A DNA stretch of 64,000 nucleotides from Chlamydoabsidia padenii. Lineage: Eukaryota; Mucoromycota; Mucoromycetes; Mucorales; Cunninghamellaceae. Position 1 is the first letter of the stretch. Every line of letters starts with the position of its first letter. The stretch covers positions 372,001 through 436,000 of the forward strand of contig JAIWND010000017.1 in assembly GCA_025330725.1 (NCBI GenBank). Reading direction: 5' to 3'. The notes beneath the pieces were generated by a model that ran no database searches, was not told where the DNA came from, and saw only the letters and a program-made list of their open reading frames with translations. Position numbers and translations under genes: made by a program. This document shows, one piece after another, positions 21,684-33,175 of this stretch.

Positions 21684-23163
21684 TTATAACATGCCGGAAT
21701 CCCTCAAGGCATTTTGTAAAAGGGTTTCATTCACCGCCGCAAAGACAAATCGAATCTACACAATAAAATATCGAGTTAGTAAAGTAAAGATTGTCCCTCT
21801 TACAACTTACATTAGTAGTATCAGTAGCTTGAGTTAAACTAGAATATACATAAAAGAGTTGAGTTTTTAAATAGATTGATCAAGTGTGTCACTTACTGTG
21901 GGTAAATATGTAGTTTGGCACGATTCGTTTGTAAAAACCGCCACAAGATATATTTTGCCGCCTTGTTCGCATCATTACCACCTACAAAAAAAAAAAAACG
22001 ATTCACATGAGCCTTCTTTATACCACCTTTTTTATTATTATTTACCTTTATAATCCGGAAAATGCTGTTCGACAGATACATGTTCGACCTTGACTTTGAA
22101 TAAATCCACCTTGTTTAAGAATAACATGATTGACGTATTTAAAAACCATCGACTGTTGACGATGGATTCAAATAATCGTATGCTTTCCACCAATCGATTT
22201 TCAGTAGTATCCTCCAATAAGACTTGATCGTATTCGCTTAATGCCACACAAAAGATGATGGACATGACTGATTCAAAGCAATGGATCCACTTTTTCCGTT
22301 CCGATCGTTGTCCACCCACATCAAACATACTATACCAAAGAGTGAGTGGGTGAGATCATTCTATTAAATGTGATACTTACTGTATGGTCAATCGATCTAA
22401 TTGAAAGGTGATTTCGGTAATACCAGTGGATTTCAGTCTTGCCCGCAAGACATCTTGTTCAATAGGGACATAGGCCGGATCACCAATACGATCCAAATCA
22501 TTAAAAAAACTATCAATATATAAAGGTGAGTACTATTCCTTTATATGTATCCTTGTAGGAGACTTACTAAGAGGCATTATCCATTAGATAGAATTCACTT
22601 TGCTTTTCATCCAATAATTGTTGTACTTTGGGATCTTGCCAGAGTAATCGCATGCTTTGTATTGTATCAGTATCTAGTCGTGTCATATTTGGGTCTCTTT
22701 CTTGTAATAAATGATTCGCCGCCGTCTAGACATATATAAAGAGAGTCAGTCTTCAGTGTTTTTACTTGGTCCATGTTACCTCGACTTTGGGTTGACTGTA
22801 ACCATAACCAAATTGACGATTAGCATTAACAATGGCTTGAGAAGAATCCAACAAGTTTCGATACACAATAGTTCGCCATCCTTCCAGTTCATCCCGAGTA
22901 AACCCATGATTAATGATCTTTAACTGTTTACATATAGTCGATTTCCCCGATTCGCCACTACCTAATTTATCATTTTTTTAAAAAAAAAGGGGGGGTGAGG
23001 GGTGAGTTAGTTCTTTAGGTTTTATCAAGGGTCACTTACCTAATAATAACACTTTACAGTGCTTATTTTGTTGTCTTCGTTCTTTTTCCAGTTCTTTATC
23101 GATATGATGACTTCGTTTAAGTTCGGCCGATGGACGTTGTGAAGTAGATAAACATAGCCCCAT
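21684..23163 (-). CDS. Heterotrimeric G-protein alpha subunit
   Basis: Eight exons (23163-23040, 22961-22780, 22725-22568, 22509-22381, 22329-22046, 21981-21897, 21838-21811, 21755-21684) join to 353 residues, the usual G-alpha length. The protein couples seven-helix receptors to effectors at the plasma membrane. Seen: MGLCLS (Gly2 myristoylation and Cys4 palmitoylation context), [10 protein letters not shown]-loop, RLKSTGITE switch I with the Arg, [14 protein letters not shown] switch II with the catalytic Gln, FLNKVDLF (NKxD), and [13 protein letters not shown], where TQAT replaces the common TCAT. The end is ALRDSGML: the fourth residue from the end is Ser, so the pertussis-toxin cysteine of Gi-type subunits is missing. 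The P-loop is interrupted by an intron after its first G codon base. Confidence 0.95.
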
Positions 23164-23339
23164 GATGACAAGGAGGTCTTTATATATATATAAATATATA
23201 TATATAAAAGTATATCAATCGGTCGTTCTTGGTGGGTATGGTTGTTCGAGTGGTGAGGTCGATAGGGTAAACAAAGAAAAAGGTAATGGGAAAAAGAAAA
23301 AGAAAAAAAAAAAAAAAGCCCGAGAGACAATGAAGCGTT

Positions 23340-23354
23340 GTCGGGATTCAAAAG
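23340..23354. promoter_or_regulatory. Dispersed-motif copy in the G-alpha/esterase divergent promoter
   Basis: GTCGGGATTCAAAAG lies 177 bp upstream of the G-alpha start and 225 bp upstream of the esterase start. A (TA)n-rich stretch near 23181-23209 is on the G-alpha side. Confidence 0.4.
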
Positions 23355-23578
23355 TTATTATTCTTCGAAAAAAGGTTTGTGCGGACCCACCCCCCTTGAT
23401 CGAGATCTGTGGCGGGGTATGAATAGGGTTCGCTTTTTTGGTGCATTGGCATATGGACCACTAGACTAATTAGGAATCACATCTATGACCAAGCTTTTTT
23501 TGTACTCTTTTCTTTCAAAAAAGGGTTTCTTTTCTAATCTTTTCCCTTCTTTTTTTCTTTTACTTGAACTTTTAAACC

Positions 23579-24701
23579 ATGGTCAAAACATGGATGGTTG
23601 CTCTCCTTGCTCTTTTTTTAACTCTGCGCACGACTCGTCAACTAGGCAAGTAAAGTCTCTTATTAGCCCATCCCACTGACTTTGTTTTCTTTTCTAGTGA
23701 TTGACCTGCTATTCGAGTCGATAAAACGAAGTTTGATGATGTTACCTCATGCCAAACGTACCCAGTTGGTCAAGTATATTCTGGGCAAGCCCACCTTGAC
23801 CTCCCGCCGCCTCCTCCAGTTGGCCACTGTACCCCATGGATCCCAATGGAATCATATCACCCCATGCAAGCACGGTCATTGGTATACCCTTGAAAAGCAA
23901 CAACCGGTAGAACAAAGTGATGTGGTCATCTTGTACATTCATGGCGGTGGGTTTCGTGTGGGTCATAGCACAATGTATTCAGACTCTTTTCTTCATATCC
24001 TCCGCCGGTTGGAGAAAACACATGATGTCAAGGCCGCAGTATTGTCTCTCGAATACGGCCTTGTGCCAGAACATACGTGGAATGACCAAATGGATCAAGC
24101 CCAAGCTGCCTATCTTTATTTATTAGAATTGGGTTTACCCGCATCAAAAATCATCATTGGTACCTGAAAAAAAAAAAAAAAAAAAAAAAAGTCAAACCCC
24201 GATCTGATTCCTTTTTTTTTGGTAGGCGGTGATTCGGCAGGTGGACATATCACCGGTATGCTACTACCTCGACTACGAACCAAAGGTATTGAATTACCTT
24301 TGGGAGCCATGATGATTTCACCTCTTGTGACATTTGATCAAACCTCACCCAGTTTCACCGCCCATAGCTCCTTTGATTGTTTGCCCGATGCGATAATCAC
24401 CCAAGATTTGAAACAAGTGTTTCCCGACGATAAGCAGAGTCCCATTCACGCCAATATGACACACATGCCGCCAATATTGGTTAGTTTTGGTCAGCGTGAA
24501 CGATTTGCCAATGATATCGAAAAGTATATTGCTCGTCTTGAACAGCAAGGGGTGGATGTGCATGTGGTGTCTCGGCATAACCAGCCTCATGTGTATGTGG
24601 TCACTCCCCTCTTGGCTTCATCTTTGCGTGTATGGGCAAAGGATTGTTCTCTTTTGGCAGATTGGTGCTCTCAAAGAGTCAAACAGAGTGATGCTTATTG
24701 A
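23579..24701 (+). CDS. Alpha/beta-hydrolase, hormone-sensitive-lipase-type esterase
   Basis: Three exons (23579-23645, 23698-24159, 24226-24701) join to 334 residues. Seen: the oxyanion motif HGGGF in LYIHGGGFRVG, YGLVPEHTWNDQ, the nucleophile elbow GGDSAGGHITG, then LPDAI and NQPHVYVV, where His would complete the triad; an Asp near 280 is plausible. This is the HSL (GDSAG) family, which hydrolyses short acyl esters or lipids. The N terminus is a hydrophobic segment (MVALLALFLTL), a signal peptide or anchor. The first intron starts with GC (AG|GCAAGT) and is the only in-frame solution; the next GT nearby leads to a stop. The second intron carries a long A run and a GTCAAACCCCGAT motif. Natural substrate unknown. 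Confidence 0.85.
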
Positions 24702-25039
24702 TGGATGCATCAAATTGTTTTGAAAATAAAAATCAAGCGTTTTAAGAGGCATTTGAAATTTCGCATATAGGTGTTGAGGTAGAGTATAACTGGTGGAGAA
24801 TCAGATCTCCTTCAAATCCCGTCCAGATCACACAAGGAGCATGCCGTAGTTAGACAACATGTAAAAGACAACATCTTTTTTATTTTTATTGTGACAATAC
24901 ATTACATATATAACAATAAACTAGTTGATATGTATATAAAATAAAAAAAAAAAGAATAAGATAAAAAGTAAAATAGCACAGAAGAGATAAGAAAATAAGA
25001 GGATTATAAGAATAATATAAAAGTTAAAAAGAATCTAAA
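24702..25039. other. Convergent intergenic region
   Basis: Between the esterase and PKC stop codons. It holds two copies of the dispersed motif (GAGGCATTTGAAATTTCG near 24747-24764, TTCAAATCCCGTCC at 24811-24824) and A/T-rich 3' ends. No gene seen. Confidence 0.5.
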
Positions 25040-28000
25040 CTACCACCGGCCTTGAGGAGCCCAATCAGCAACATAACTGAATGCTTGGAATTCAATTTGT
25101 TCATTACGTGTCATGTTGGCATCAATAGGAGTCAAGGCCACCCGTTCCTTTGTGAATTCCTCATCAAAGTTGGAGGTATCGAGTCGATCGGTAATGGTAG
25201 GGTAAAAAGGAGGTGGTACCCGTTTGGCGAGCATGTCGTCCCAATTGACGCCACGGAAGAAGGGATGTTGTTTGATTTCATTGGCATCCTGAGGTCCCGA
25301 ACCCAACCGACGTTCAGGATCACGCGTCAACAGCCGTTGGCAGATACCCACCGAGTCGCGCGACATATTGATCGGGTACAAGATTTCATCTTCCAGGATG
25401 GCATCAAAGATTTCGTCTTCGTCTTCACCCCGGAACGGAGATTGTCCCAAGAGCATTTCGTAGATAAGCACCCCATATGCCCACCAGTCCACTGCCCGTC
25501 CGTATTTTTGTTCCAGTAGGATTTCGGGAGCCATGAATTCGGGAGTGCCACAAAAAGTGCCGGTGACTTGTCCATATCCCATGTTTTCCTTGCACAGACC
25601 ATAATCGGCAATCTTAATATGTCCGTCCAGTCCCAGCATGATATTGTCTAGTTTCAAATCCCGGTAGATGATGTTTTGACTATGGAAGTATTCTAAAGCC
25701 AACAGGACTTCGCATGCATAGTATCTACACACACACACACACACAAAAAGTTTAGTGTTGTAAAGCGGATCCATGTTTGCTTGTTTTTTACTTACTTTGC
25801 CCGACGTTCAGAGAAGGGTTCACGTTGAATATGCCACATTAAATCACCACCACTGACATATTCCATCACAAAGTACACACGCGATTCCGTTTGGAAACTA
25901 GAGTGAAGCCCAATCAAGAATGGATGACGTTCACGATTGGCAGCTTGGAACACCCGTTTTTCAGATCGTACACTATTGTATATATATATATATATATATA
26001 TATAATGAGTTTTCAGTTTATATCTACACTCCCCCCTCCTTTTCTTTCGATTTACCTTTCGATTTCATCATTATCAATAATAAACCGTTTCTTGAGCACC
26101 TTGATCGCATACAGATTGTTTGTATCAGCCTTGTCTTCAGCCAACATGACTTTACCAAAATTCCCTTTTCCAAGCACCGACAAAAAGTTGAAGCTATCCA
26201 ATCCAATCTTACGAGGAGGGCCCGTAGATGAAGGTTGTTGTTTGAGAGGAGGACAAGCATCCATTGGAGAATACCCAGCAGGAACCATTGTGCCACCAGG
26301 TGATTGAGGAGGACGCATGGGTGGGTTGGGTATTGGTTGTGTATTGTAAGGAGAAGGAATAGATTGACCATATGGTTGTTGTGGTGGTGGTGAGTGGTGT
26401 GGTTGTTGTTGCATAGGAGGATATCTAGGGTCTATTTGTTGTTGTGATGGGTGATGATAAACCTGAGGTGGTGGTCGTTGATGTTGAGGAGAGTACCTAG
26501 GATCAAATTGAGGTGGACGCTGTTGTTGGTAGCGTGGATCATACTGATGTTGAGGTTGAGGGAATGGATATCCTGGTTGAGGTGACTGACCAGCTCCGTG
26601 CATTGGTACCATAGGAGGAGGACCAGGCATCACTGGACGTTGCTGCTGTTGTTGATGTTGATACTGCTGCTGCTGATGTTGATGCTGCTGTTGCTGCTGT
26701 TGAGGATGAGGACTCAACGTAGGTGATCCGCCTTGTTGAATTGGTTGAAGAGGTGGAGCAGGTTGATGCAGAATAGGAGGTGTCTTTGGTGGAGGTAATG
26801 GTTGAGGTGAAGGCGCAATTTGCATTTGAGAGAGTTGAGGTGACAGATCAGATGAAGAATGTTCAGGCTTTTGTTTAGGTTTACTGGATGTCGATGAGGT
26901 TTCCAATGTCTTGCGCTTGGCCGCCTTGATTTCCGCCAACATTTGATTGGCCATTTTCATGGACAGACCACAGAAATCAGGTACAAGATGAGCACATTTG
27001 GCATGACATGTGATGCTACATTCTATAGGATAAAATATATATATATATATATATATATAATCGTTATTAATTCACCACTTCCAGATACCTTACTATTCCA
27101 TTCCTTACCAGAGCACTTTCTAGCGTTGCGGGAGCCCAGAGGAAGCATGTAACCACAATGACAACACCAATTACCGCCAATGTTAGTAATAGGTTCAAAG
27201 CGATGAGGGATCTTGTGGTTGAGTTTATCTTCATCAGAATCCTAAACATAAAATAATAGAGTTATGAAAAAAAATGCCATTGGTATCAATTGGAGGAGGG
27301 GAGGGTTTTACCTTTTCAGAAGTAGTTTTGGAAATACATTTAGTGACAACCTTGCCATAACAATCCGGGTGACAAGTATATTCACAATCTTCACATTGGT
27401 ATCCACTTTTCACCAAAAAGTCGCTACACAAAGCACATTTCATAATATTGTAGAATTTCTTTTCCACAAATTGATGTCCATTGATTTCGTGTACTTCTTC
27501 CTTTCGTTGACGCACTGCACCAGCACGACCCAGTCGGTCCAAAGGACGATTTCCTGCCGTAGTTTCACGTACTATTGGAAAAAGAGAGAGAGAAAATAAG
27601 AATTAGTATGATATTACCCCCCCCCTTCTTTAATAAAAGTACTTACCAAAGTTCAATCGTAAAGCAATCTTCCCCAAAGGTTCGATTTCAAACCAAGCTT
27701 CAATACCATCATTTGATTGGGACATTTTCTGTTGAGAAGGAGGAATAGCCAATCGATCTTCAGTAGCCGTGGAAGGTGATGAAGAATGATGATCAAGCGT
27801 ACCATCATTACCACCTTCTTCTTGTTGTTGCTGCTGCTGCTGTTGTTGTTGTTGTTCGGCAGACACCCAACGAGATCCACCATTTTCTTGTTGCACCTTA
27901 CGACGACGTAATCCTTCGACGACATCCGAGATCTTGAGCCAAAAGACACCAATAGGAAGACTGACACGGTCGGTGGTGGAGGTTCGATCGGGTGATTGGT

Positions 28001-29176
28001 CGTACAGAGAGACTTCGATTTCAGAGGCTTTGTTGACATTGATTTCACATTGATCAAACCATCGGTCGGTCCGAGATGGCCGAGAAGTATACACCACATT
28101 GTTGTCAATCTTGATAATCACCACCGTGCTTGGGTTTTCAATCATTCTTGAAGGCGCATGGACAAGTTCACGAGCTTCGACGATTTCCATCAGTAATTTA
28201 CCAGTGATAGGACGACGGAGACCAGGAGGTAGACGAGCAGAAGGAGGGGTTTCCACTTCTACAAGAAGGAGACAGTGTTTAGTAACAATCATCATCTTTT
28301 TTTTTTCTTTCTTTCTTTCTTACCATCATCATCTTCATCTCCTTCGTCAATATAAAGATCCTTGTATTTACGCAAGGCTTTTTTCAACAAGTTGAGTTTT
28401 TCGATGGATTCATATAATTGACCTTGGACTTCACTGCGTCGTTTACGATCGCCTGAAGGATCACGTTCAAAGAGATCGGCCATATTCTTGATCGCACTAA
28501 GCATTTGTTTTTCCACATCCAACTTGTATTCCAATTCATGTAGTTTTAATGACACTTTAGGTTTGTTGTAAGGTGTGGCCGTAGTCAAGAGATCTAAATG
28601 AGAGAGAGAGGTTAAAAATAGAATCTATAGGATGCTACTGCCTTTTTTTTTTTTTTATTCTTTACCGAGATTTGTATATCTTTTTCTTGGCACCACAGTA
28701 CCAGAAGGTTGAAGAGCAGAAGGAGAGACGACAGTAGCAGATGTGGAAGAAGAAGAAACCATACTGCTGGTTCGAGGAGGAGCACCACCAGAAGAGTTAT
28801 GTTGAAGATGATGATCAGAGGTGGGTGTACCAGGTTCAGTAGTAGGTGTCAAGGTGGAAGATGTCGATGTGGTGTGAATGGAATCGCTGGTGCTGCCACT
28901 TACCCGATGAGCTGATTTTGCTTGTAGTTTGTGTAATTCTTCAGAAAAGTAGTCGATATACTTTTGGTATTCCTTGATTTCCGTTTCACATTGAGATATT
29001 CCATTACGGTTGTTCAAGAGTCCACGAAGCTGAATGGCCTTGTCACGCATCTTTTTGTTCTGTTCAATGCGCCCCATCAGCTCTTGTATCTTTTTATCAT
29101 TATCCTATAATAATATTAATAAACTGTTAGTTTTCCGTTTCTAGTTCGTTCCCTGTTTTACACAACTTACGGCCAT
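25040..29176 (-). CDS. Protein kinase C, Pkc1-type
   Basis: Nine exons (29176-29171, 29104-28666, 28593-28324, 28258-27647, 27571-27312, 27241-27109, 27022-26056, 25972-25796, 25724-25040) join to 1182 residues. Domain order: HR1 Rho-binding repeats (about 3-75 and 150-238), C2-like (about 250-440), two C1 zinc fingers (about 475-525 and 541-590, HRFEP... [12 protein letters not shown]), a Gln/Pro-rich linker, then an AGC kinase (about 840-1110) with [29 protein letters not shown] and MAPE, and a C-tail with ALTPID turn motif and FQAFSY hydrophobic motif. This is the Rho1-activated kinase of the cell-wall-integrity pathway. The first exon is only six bases (Met-Ala). A poly-Gln run (near 27826-27856) sits in the C2 exon. 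Introns carry (TA)n and (AC)n repeats. Confidence 0.95.
25979..26004. repeat. (TA)n microsatellite in a PKC intron
   Basis: Pure TA repeat of about 13 units next to the 3' splice site of an 85-bp intron. A similar repeat (27036-27060) lies in another intron of the same gene, and an (AC)n repeat at about 25729-25745. Confidence 0.9.
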
Positions 29177-30700
29177 TTTGATAGGTAGGCTTGGTGACAG
29201 AGTGATTGTCTGTTCGGGTCCAAGGATGTAAAGGGTAAAACTTGAGTTAAGAGAGGTAGCACCGATATGAAGTTAAAAGATGTATCCACTATTGTTTTTA
29301 ATGAAAAAGAAGAATCAGTAACAACTCAAAACATGATGATGACCCATCGTATGACCTTGTACGAAAACCATATCAAGTCATCATCATCCTTCTCCCATCC
29401 CTTTTGTGTGTATTTTCATACTTTACCTTTCGGTCAATAAAGACAAACAATTGAGTGTGGATGTATTGAGAGAATAAAAAAAGTAGTTCCAAACAAATAA
29501 GAAGAGAAAGAAAAAGCGAAACAAAAAAAGGATGAGGGAAAAAAAAAAAAAAAAAAAAAAAACTAAGTTTTGGCTGTGTCGGGTTTTGAAAATCGTTTCT
29601 GGTCATGGAAAAATGAAAGACCGATCCAAGTCATTTTTCTCACTAAAGTAGCCATCCTTTAGTTAAAGACATTCTATAAATCATCCATATCAACTTATGA
29701 AAAAGGAAAGAAATAGTCTAGTCATTTCCTGTAACAAGTCTTTTCTCCTCTTTCTTTCTCTCACTGAAGAGTCCACGATCAATCCAGAATCGGATATCTT
29801 TTCCAGTGACACATTAACGTTTTGTGTAACACAAGACACCCTATACTCGATAAAGCTTGCAGCCACAATGGCTCATCATGCAACCTTTTCTTTTTTATAA
29901 AGTGCTTTGAATCCATGGTGGACAAGGTGAGTCCGTGATGAATGTCGGAGTTTCCACAGCTGAGTCAATACCCCCCTGAAATCAGAAAAAAAAGAAAGAT
30001 GGTTCATGCAAGATAGAAAGACTTTTGACAACCATCGTCATGCAGTAACAAGACATCGAGAGTTTATAACCATGAACGAATTATTCAAATGATATATAAT
30101 CATATCTCTTGCTACTATCGGAGAATGCGACATCTCATTTGTGATTTGCATGCTACAACATTCCATTTCAGGGATTCCTCGGTTTCCTCGTTGATTGATC
30201 TAAACAATAAAGTGATGATTTGACAAAATGGATGATATGGGATCTTGCTATTTCTCATAACAACCCGCGTCAATGTGAAAAGACATCATTATAGATAGTA
30301 AAAGTGTCAATAAGACAATTCCTAGTCTTGATTGGAATTCATGTTCATGCAGATTAATCGTCAATTACTTCTTAAAACCATACCAAAGTAAAATCAGGGC
30401 GCGGAATATTTTGATATCACGGTTTATATGCCGAATGGGATTTGAAAACCCGCTCTAGCACACAAAGGACATGCCCTTGTAAAGAAACGGTCCATGCTAC
30501 TGCTCTCTTTAAAAAAGATAAAAGAATCAAAAAACGGATATAGGCAAATGTTCCTGTAGGTGCAGTATCAATCAGAATAGTGACGATGATGTTTATTTAT
30601 ATAATATAATGTAAGAGATATGTATAGATTGAGTATATATATATAAAAAAAAAAGGGGGGAAGGGAAATGTATGTACTATATTATAAGATACCGTCTTCA
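29177..30700. other. Intergenic, PKC promoter and leader side
   Basis: About 1.5 kb upstream of PKC. A run of 23 A (29540-29562) is followed by a GTCGGGTTTTGAAAATCG copy of the dispersed motif (29579-29596), and a second copy ATGGGATTTGAAAACCCGC is at 30436-30454. Frames inside are short and unconvincing. Confidence 0.45.
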
Positions 30701-31535
30701 CTAGTTTCCTTCATCACCAGGTAATTCCAAGACGGTGCCAAAAACGTGATCCCATAATTTAGATGTGATGCCAAAACCACTTTCAAAGTTCTTGTAATGA
30801 TGAGCCAGATGATATCGTTTCATTTCCCTAAAGTGGATCTTCATGACTTGAGCATGATGAAGATAATAATGGACCATATCGTAACAAACATAACCAAAGA
30901 ATGCACCAGCCATAATTGCATGAGCTGTCGAGGGTGCAAACAAAGCCTTGGCCAATTGGAAGATAGGGAAACTGATAATGACGGTCAAAGCAGGTGGCAT
31001 CACTAATCGTAGTCTATTTCCAAAAGAAAAAAAAAGGAGGGAATTAACAATCCAAGCTTCTCTATGTGCGAGATTACCTATCCATGGGCATATGATGATG
31101 AATACCATGTAAAGAGAAATGGAGGAGGAGAGCCAAGGGATGATCAGGCAAAAGATCATCTAGATGAAATAAGAATCGATGTAAAAAGTATTCCAACAGA
31201 GTCCAAAACAGTACACCATAAGCAAAGCCTTGAATGACGGTTGACGTTGTGCTACCTACTGCTTCACTCGACCGCCAAAGTTGATAGGTTACAAACGGTA
31301 ACCACACCAAAGGGACAGTATACCAAGTCGTGCGTGCAAAAATGTCGAGAATGGGGTCGCTAAAGTAAGGCACGTAATTTGGTGTGTATCTTGGTCGATG
31401 GACTTGTTCCAGGTAAAAGGCTTTAGAGTAAGTCGCGTTCCACAGTTGAGGGAAGAGAGGTCGTGAGAGATCCAGGAACTTGCAGTCTCGTTCATGACCC
31501 ATTTGTGCTGATTGTTTTTGTAAATCTACTGTGCT

Positions 31536-31568
<33 letters not shown>

Positions 31569-31817
31569 GTCATCTTGAGCGAGATATCCGATACAGTATT
31601 CATCCAAAAGATCATAGGCAGAGTCACTGTGAGGATGGACAGTAGCGTCTGCCAAGATGGTAGAGACATCTGTGCCAGCAAATTGTAAAAAGATATCTTG
31701 ACCCCCTGGATGATCACCAACGAATTCTGTTACATTATAGACTTTTCCATCATAGACCATCCAACAAGAATCTTCCGTCGTATGAGCTTCCACCTGTTCC
31801 AATGTATATGTCTTCAT
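30701..31817 (-). CDS. SCS7: Fatty-acid/ceramide 2-hydroxylase with cytochrome b5 domain (SCS7/FA2H-like)
   Basis: Two exons (31817-31078, 31013-30701) give 350 residues. The enzyme adds the 2-hydroxyl group to the very-long-chain fatty acid of ceramide in the ER membrane. Residues 1-78 form a cytochrome b5 domain with DHPGGQD and a second haem histidine near VHPHSD. The rest is a fatty-acid hydroxylase with membrane helices and the di-iron histidine boxes: HRFLFH, HGIHHHMPMD, HYYLHH and HLAHHYKN. A Thr-rich stretch coded by an ACA-type repeat links the domains. The intron falls after HHHMPMD in mid-codon. The gene is short compared with yeast Scs7 (384 residues) but complete in its motifs. 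Confidence 0.95.
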
Positions 31818-33175
31818 CTTGACGGAGAAAATTGTAAAGAAAGGAGAAGAGGAAGAAGGAAAAAAAAAAGAGAGGGGGGGCGGAGTTGTTAGGAAAGAAA
31901 AAAAAATCGCCTGGTAAAATACAGTATACGACTTTGATTGGTTGGATTCGGAACTCTAAAAAATGATAGTGGTAGATAATCGTGCTGATTACAATCGGTC
32001 CAAGTCTTTAAGTAAGGCCATGAATTGTCAAGATGTATCAAGGCATGTTCCTTTGAGAATGTGGACTCAAGTTGAAATGCTCGATCAAGGGGGGAGAAAA
32101 GCTGCATGAAAAAGTTGAAATAAAACTCTTTCCTTTTCTTTTTTACTTAAAGAGAAAGATTAAGAGAATCATCATTAAAAATGTAATCATCCTCTTCTTC
32201 AGCAAAAAAAAAGAAAAAAAAGAAAAAAAGGAATCATTTTTTCCATATGATAAGAAAAGAATTCATACCATCAATGCTTAAAAAACACATTGTGGCCGCG
32301 CAATCGGGGGTTGAATTTACATGATTCCCTTTTTCAGAGTTTCTACACAAAAGGATCTGCGCATCTTGTCAAGTTCTTTGGTATGTATAAAATAAGGAAG
32401 CTTAACTTATTTTTATTACGTTGTAGTTTTGAATAGGGGAGAGAATCACATGATTCAGCTCTTTTTTGGGGTGTAATGGGGTTCCATGTTGACTTCAATG
32501 GTCCGCCTGCAGGCAGCCAGTGATCGAAATGAAGGGGCCCTGACAACACATTCTATTAAATCTTCTCCCACAGGATGCAGTACCAAACATTTCCTTTGTC
32601 TCCATCTCTCTCCCCCCCTCTCCTTTTGACAAAAACTGCTTGTTGCTTTTGGATACAATTTGAATGGAATGCATATCAAAGACAACAAATAAAAAGAAAA
32701 AAAAAAAGGTAGCTAGTTTGTATCTAGTTATTTGTAAAGATATCATTCTTTTGACTATCCTCGGCGAGGACTATCTTTTAAAGGATAGACTTAACAGAGG
32801 AATGGAGGGATTTCTCCCCCATGGACCCTGGGCTAGTTCAGTTGCATTCTCATTTTGTTTAGCTTAACTTTAACAAAAAAAAACTTTATCGAGAATTGGA
32901 TCTATCTCTCTTTTTTTTTTCATCCCTTTTCTCTACCTAATAATGTAATGTAATGTAATGCAATGTATCTATGTTATGAAAGCAATAATGAAATTGTCCA
33001 AGTTTATATATATAAGACATGTGAGCTGGTCCATTTCTTCCTTCCTTCTTTTCTTTCTTTTAATACAGTTTGCTTTTTTCTTTTACTTTCTTTCCTCTTG
33101 AACTTTTGCTCAACATTCTTTCCCTCTGTAATACCTAGCTATCATCATTGACTTTATTAAATTTCACCTTGAAGG
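31818..33175. other. Divergent intergenic region
   Basis: About 1.36 kb between the divergent hydroxylase and choice-of-anchor A genes. It includes poly(A) and pyrimidine-rich stretches, an ATCGGGGGTTGAATTTAC motif-like site (32303-32320), a TGTAATGTAATG repeat at 32943-32965 and a CT-rich leader just before 33176. No gene seen. Confidence 0.45.

Noticed and set aside
23682..23697. Alternative start of the esterase inside its first intron
   Set aside because: The codon is TTG and lies in the pyrimidine tract before the splice acceptor; the GC-AG join to the ATG at 23579 is better.
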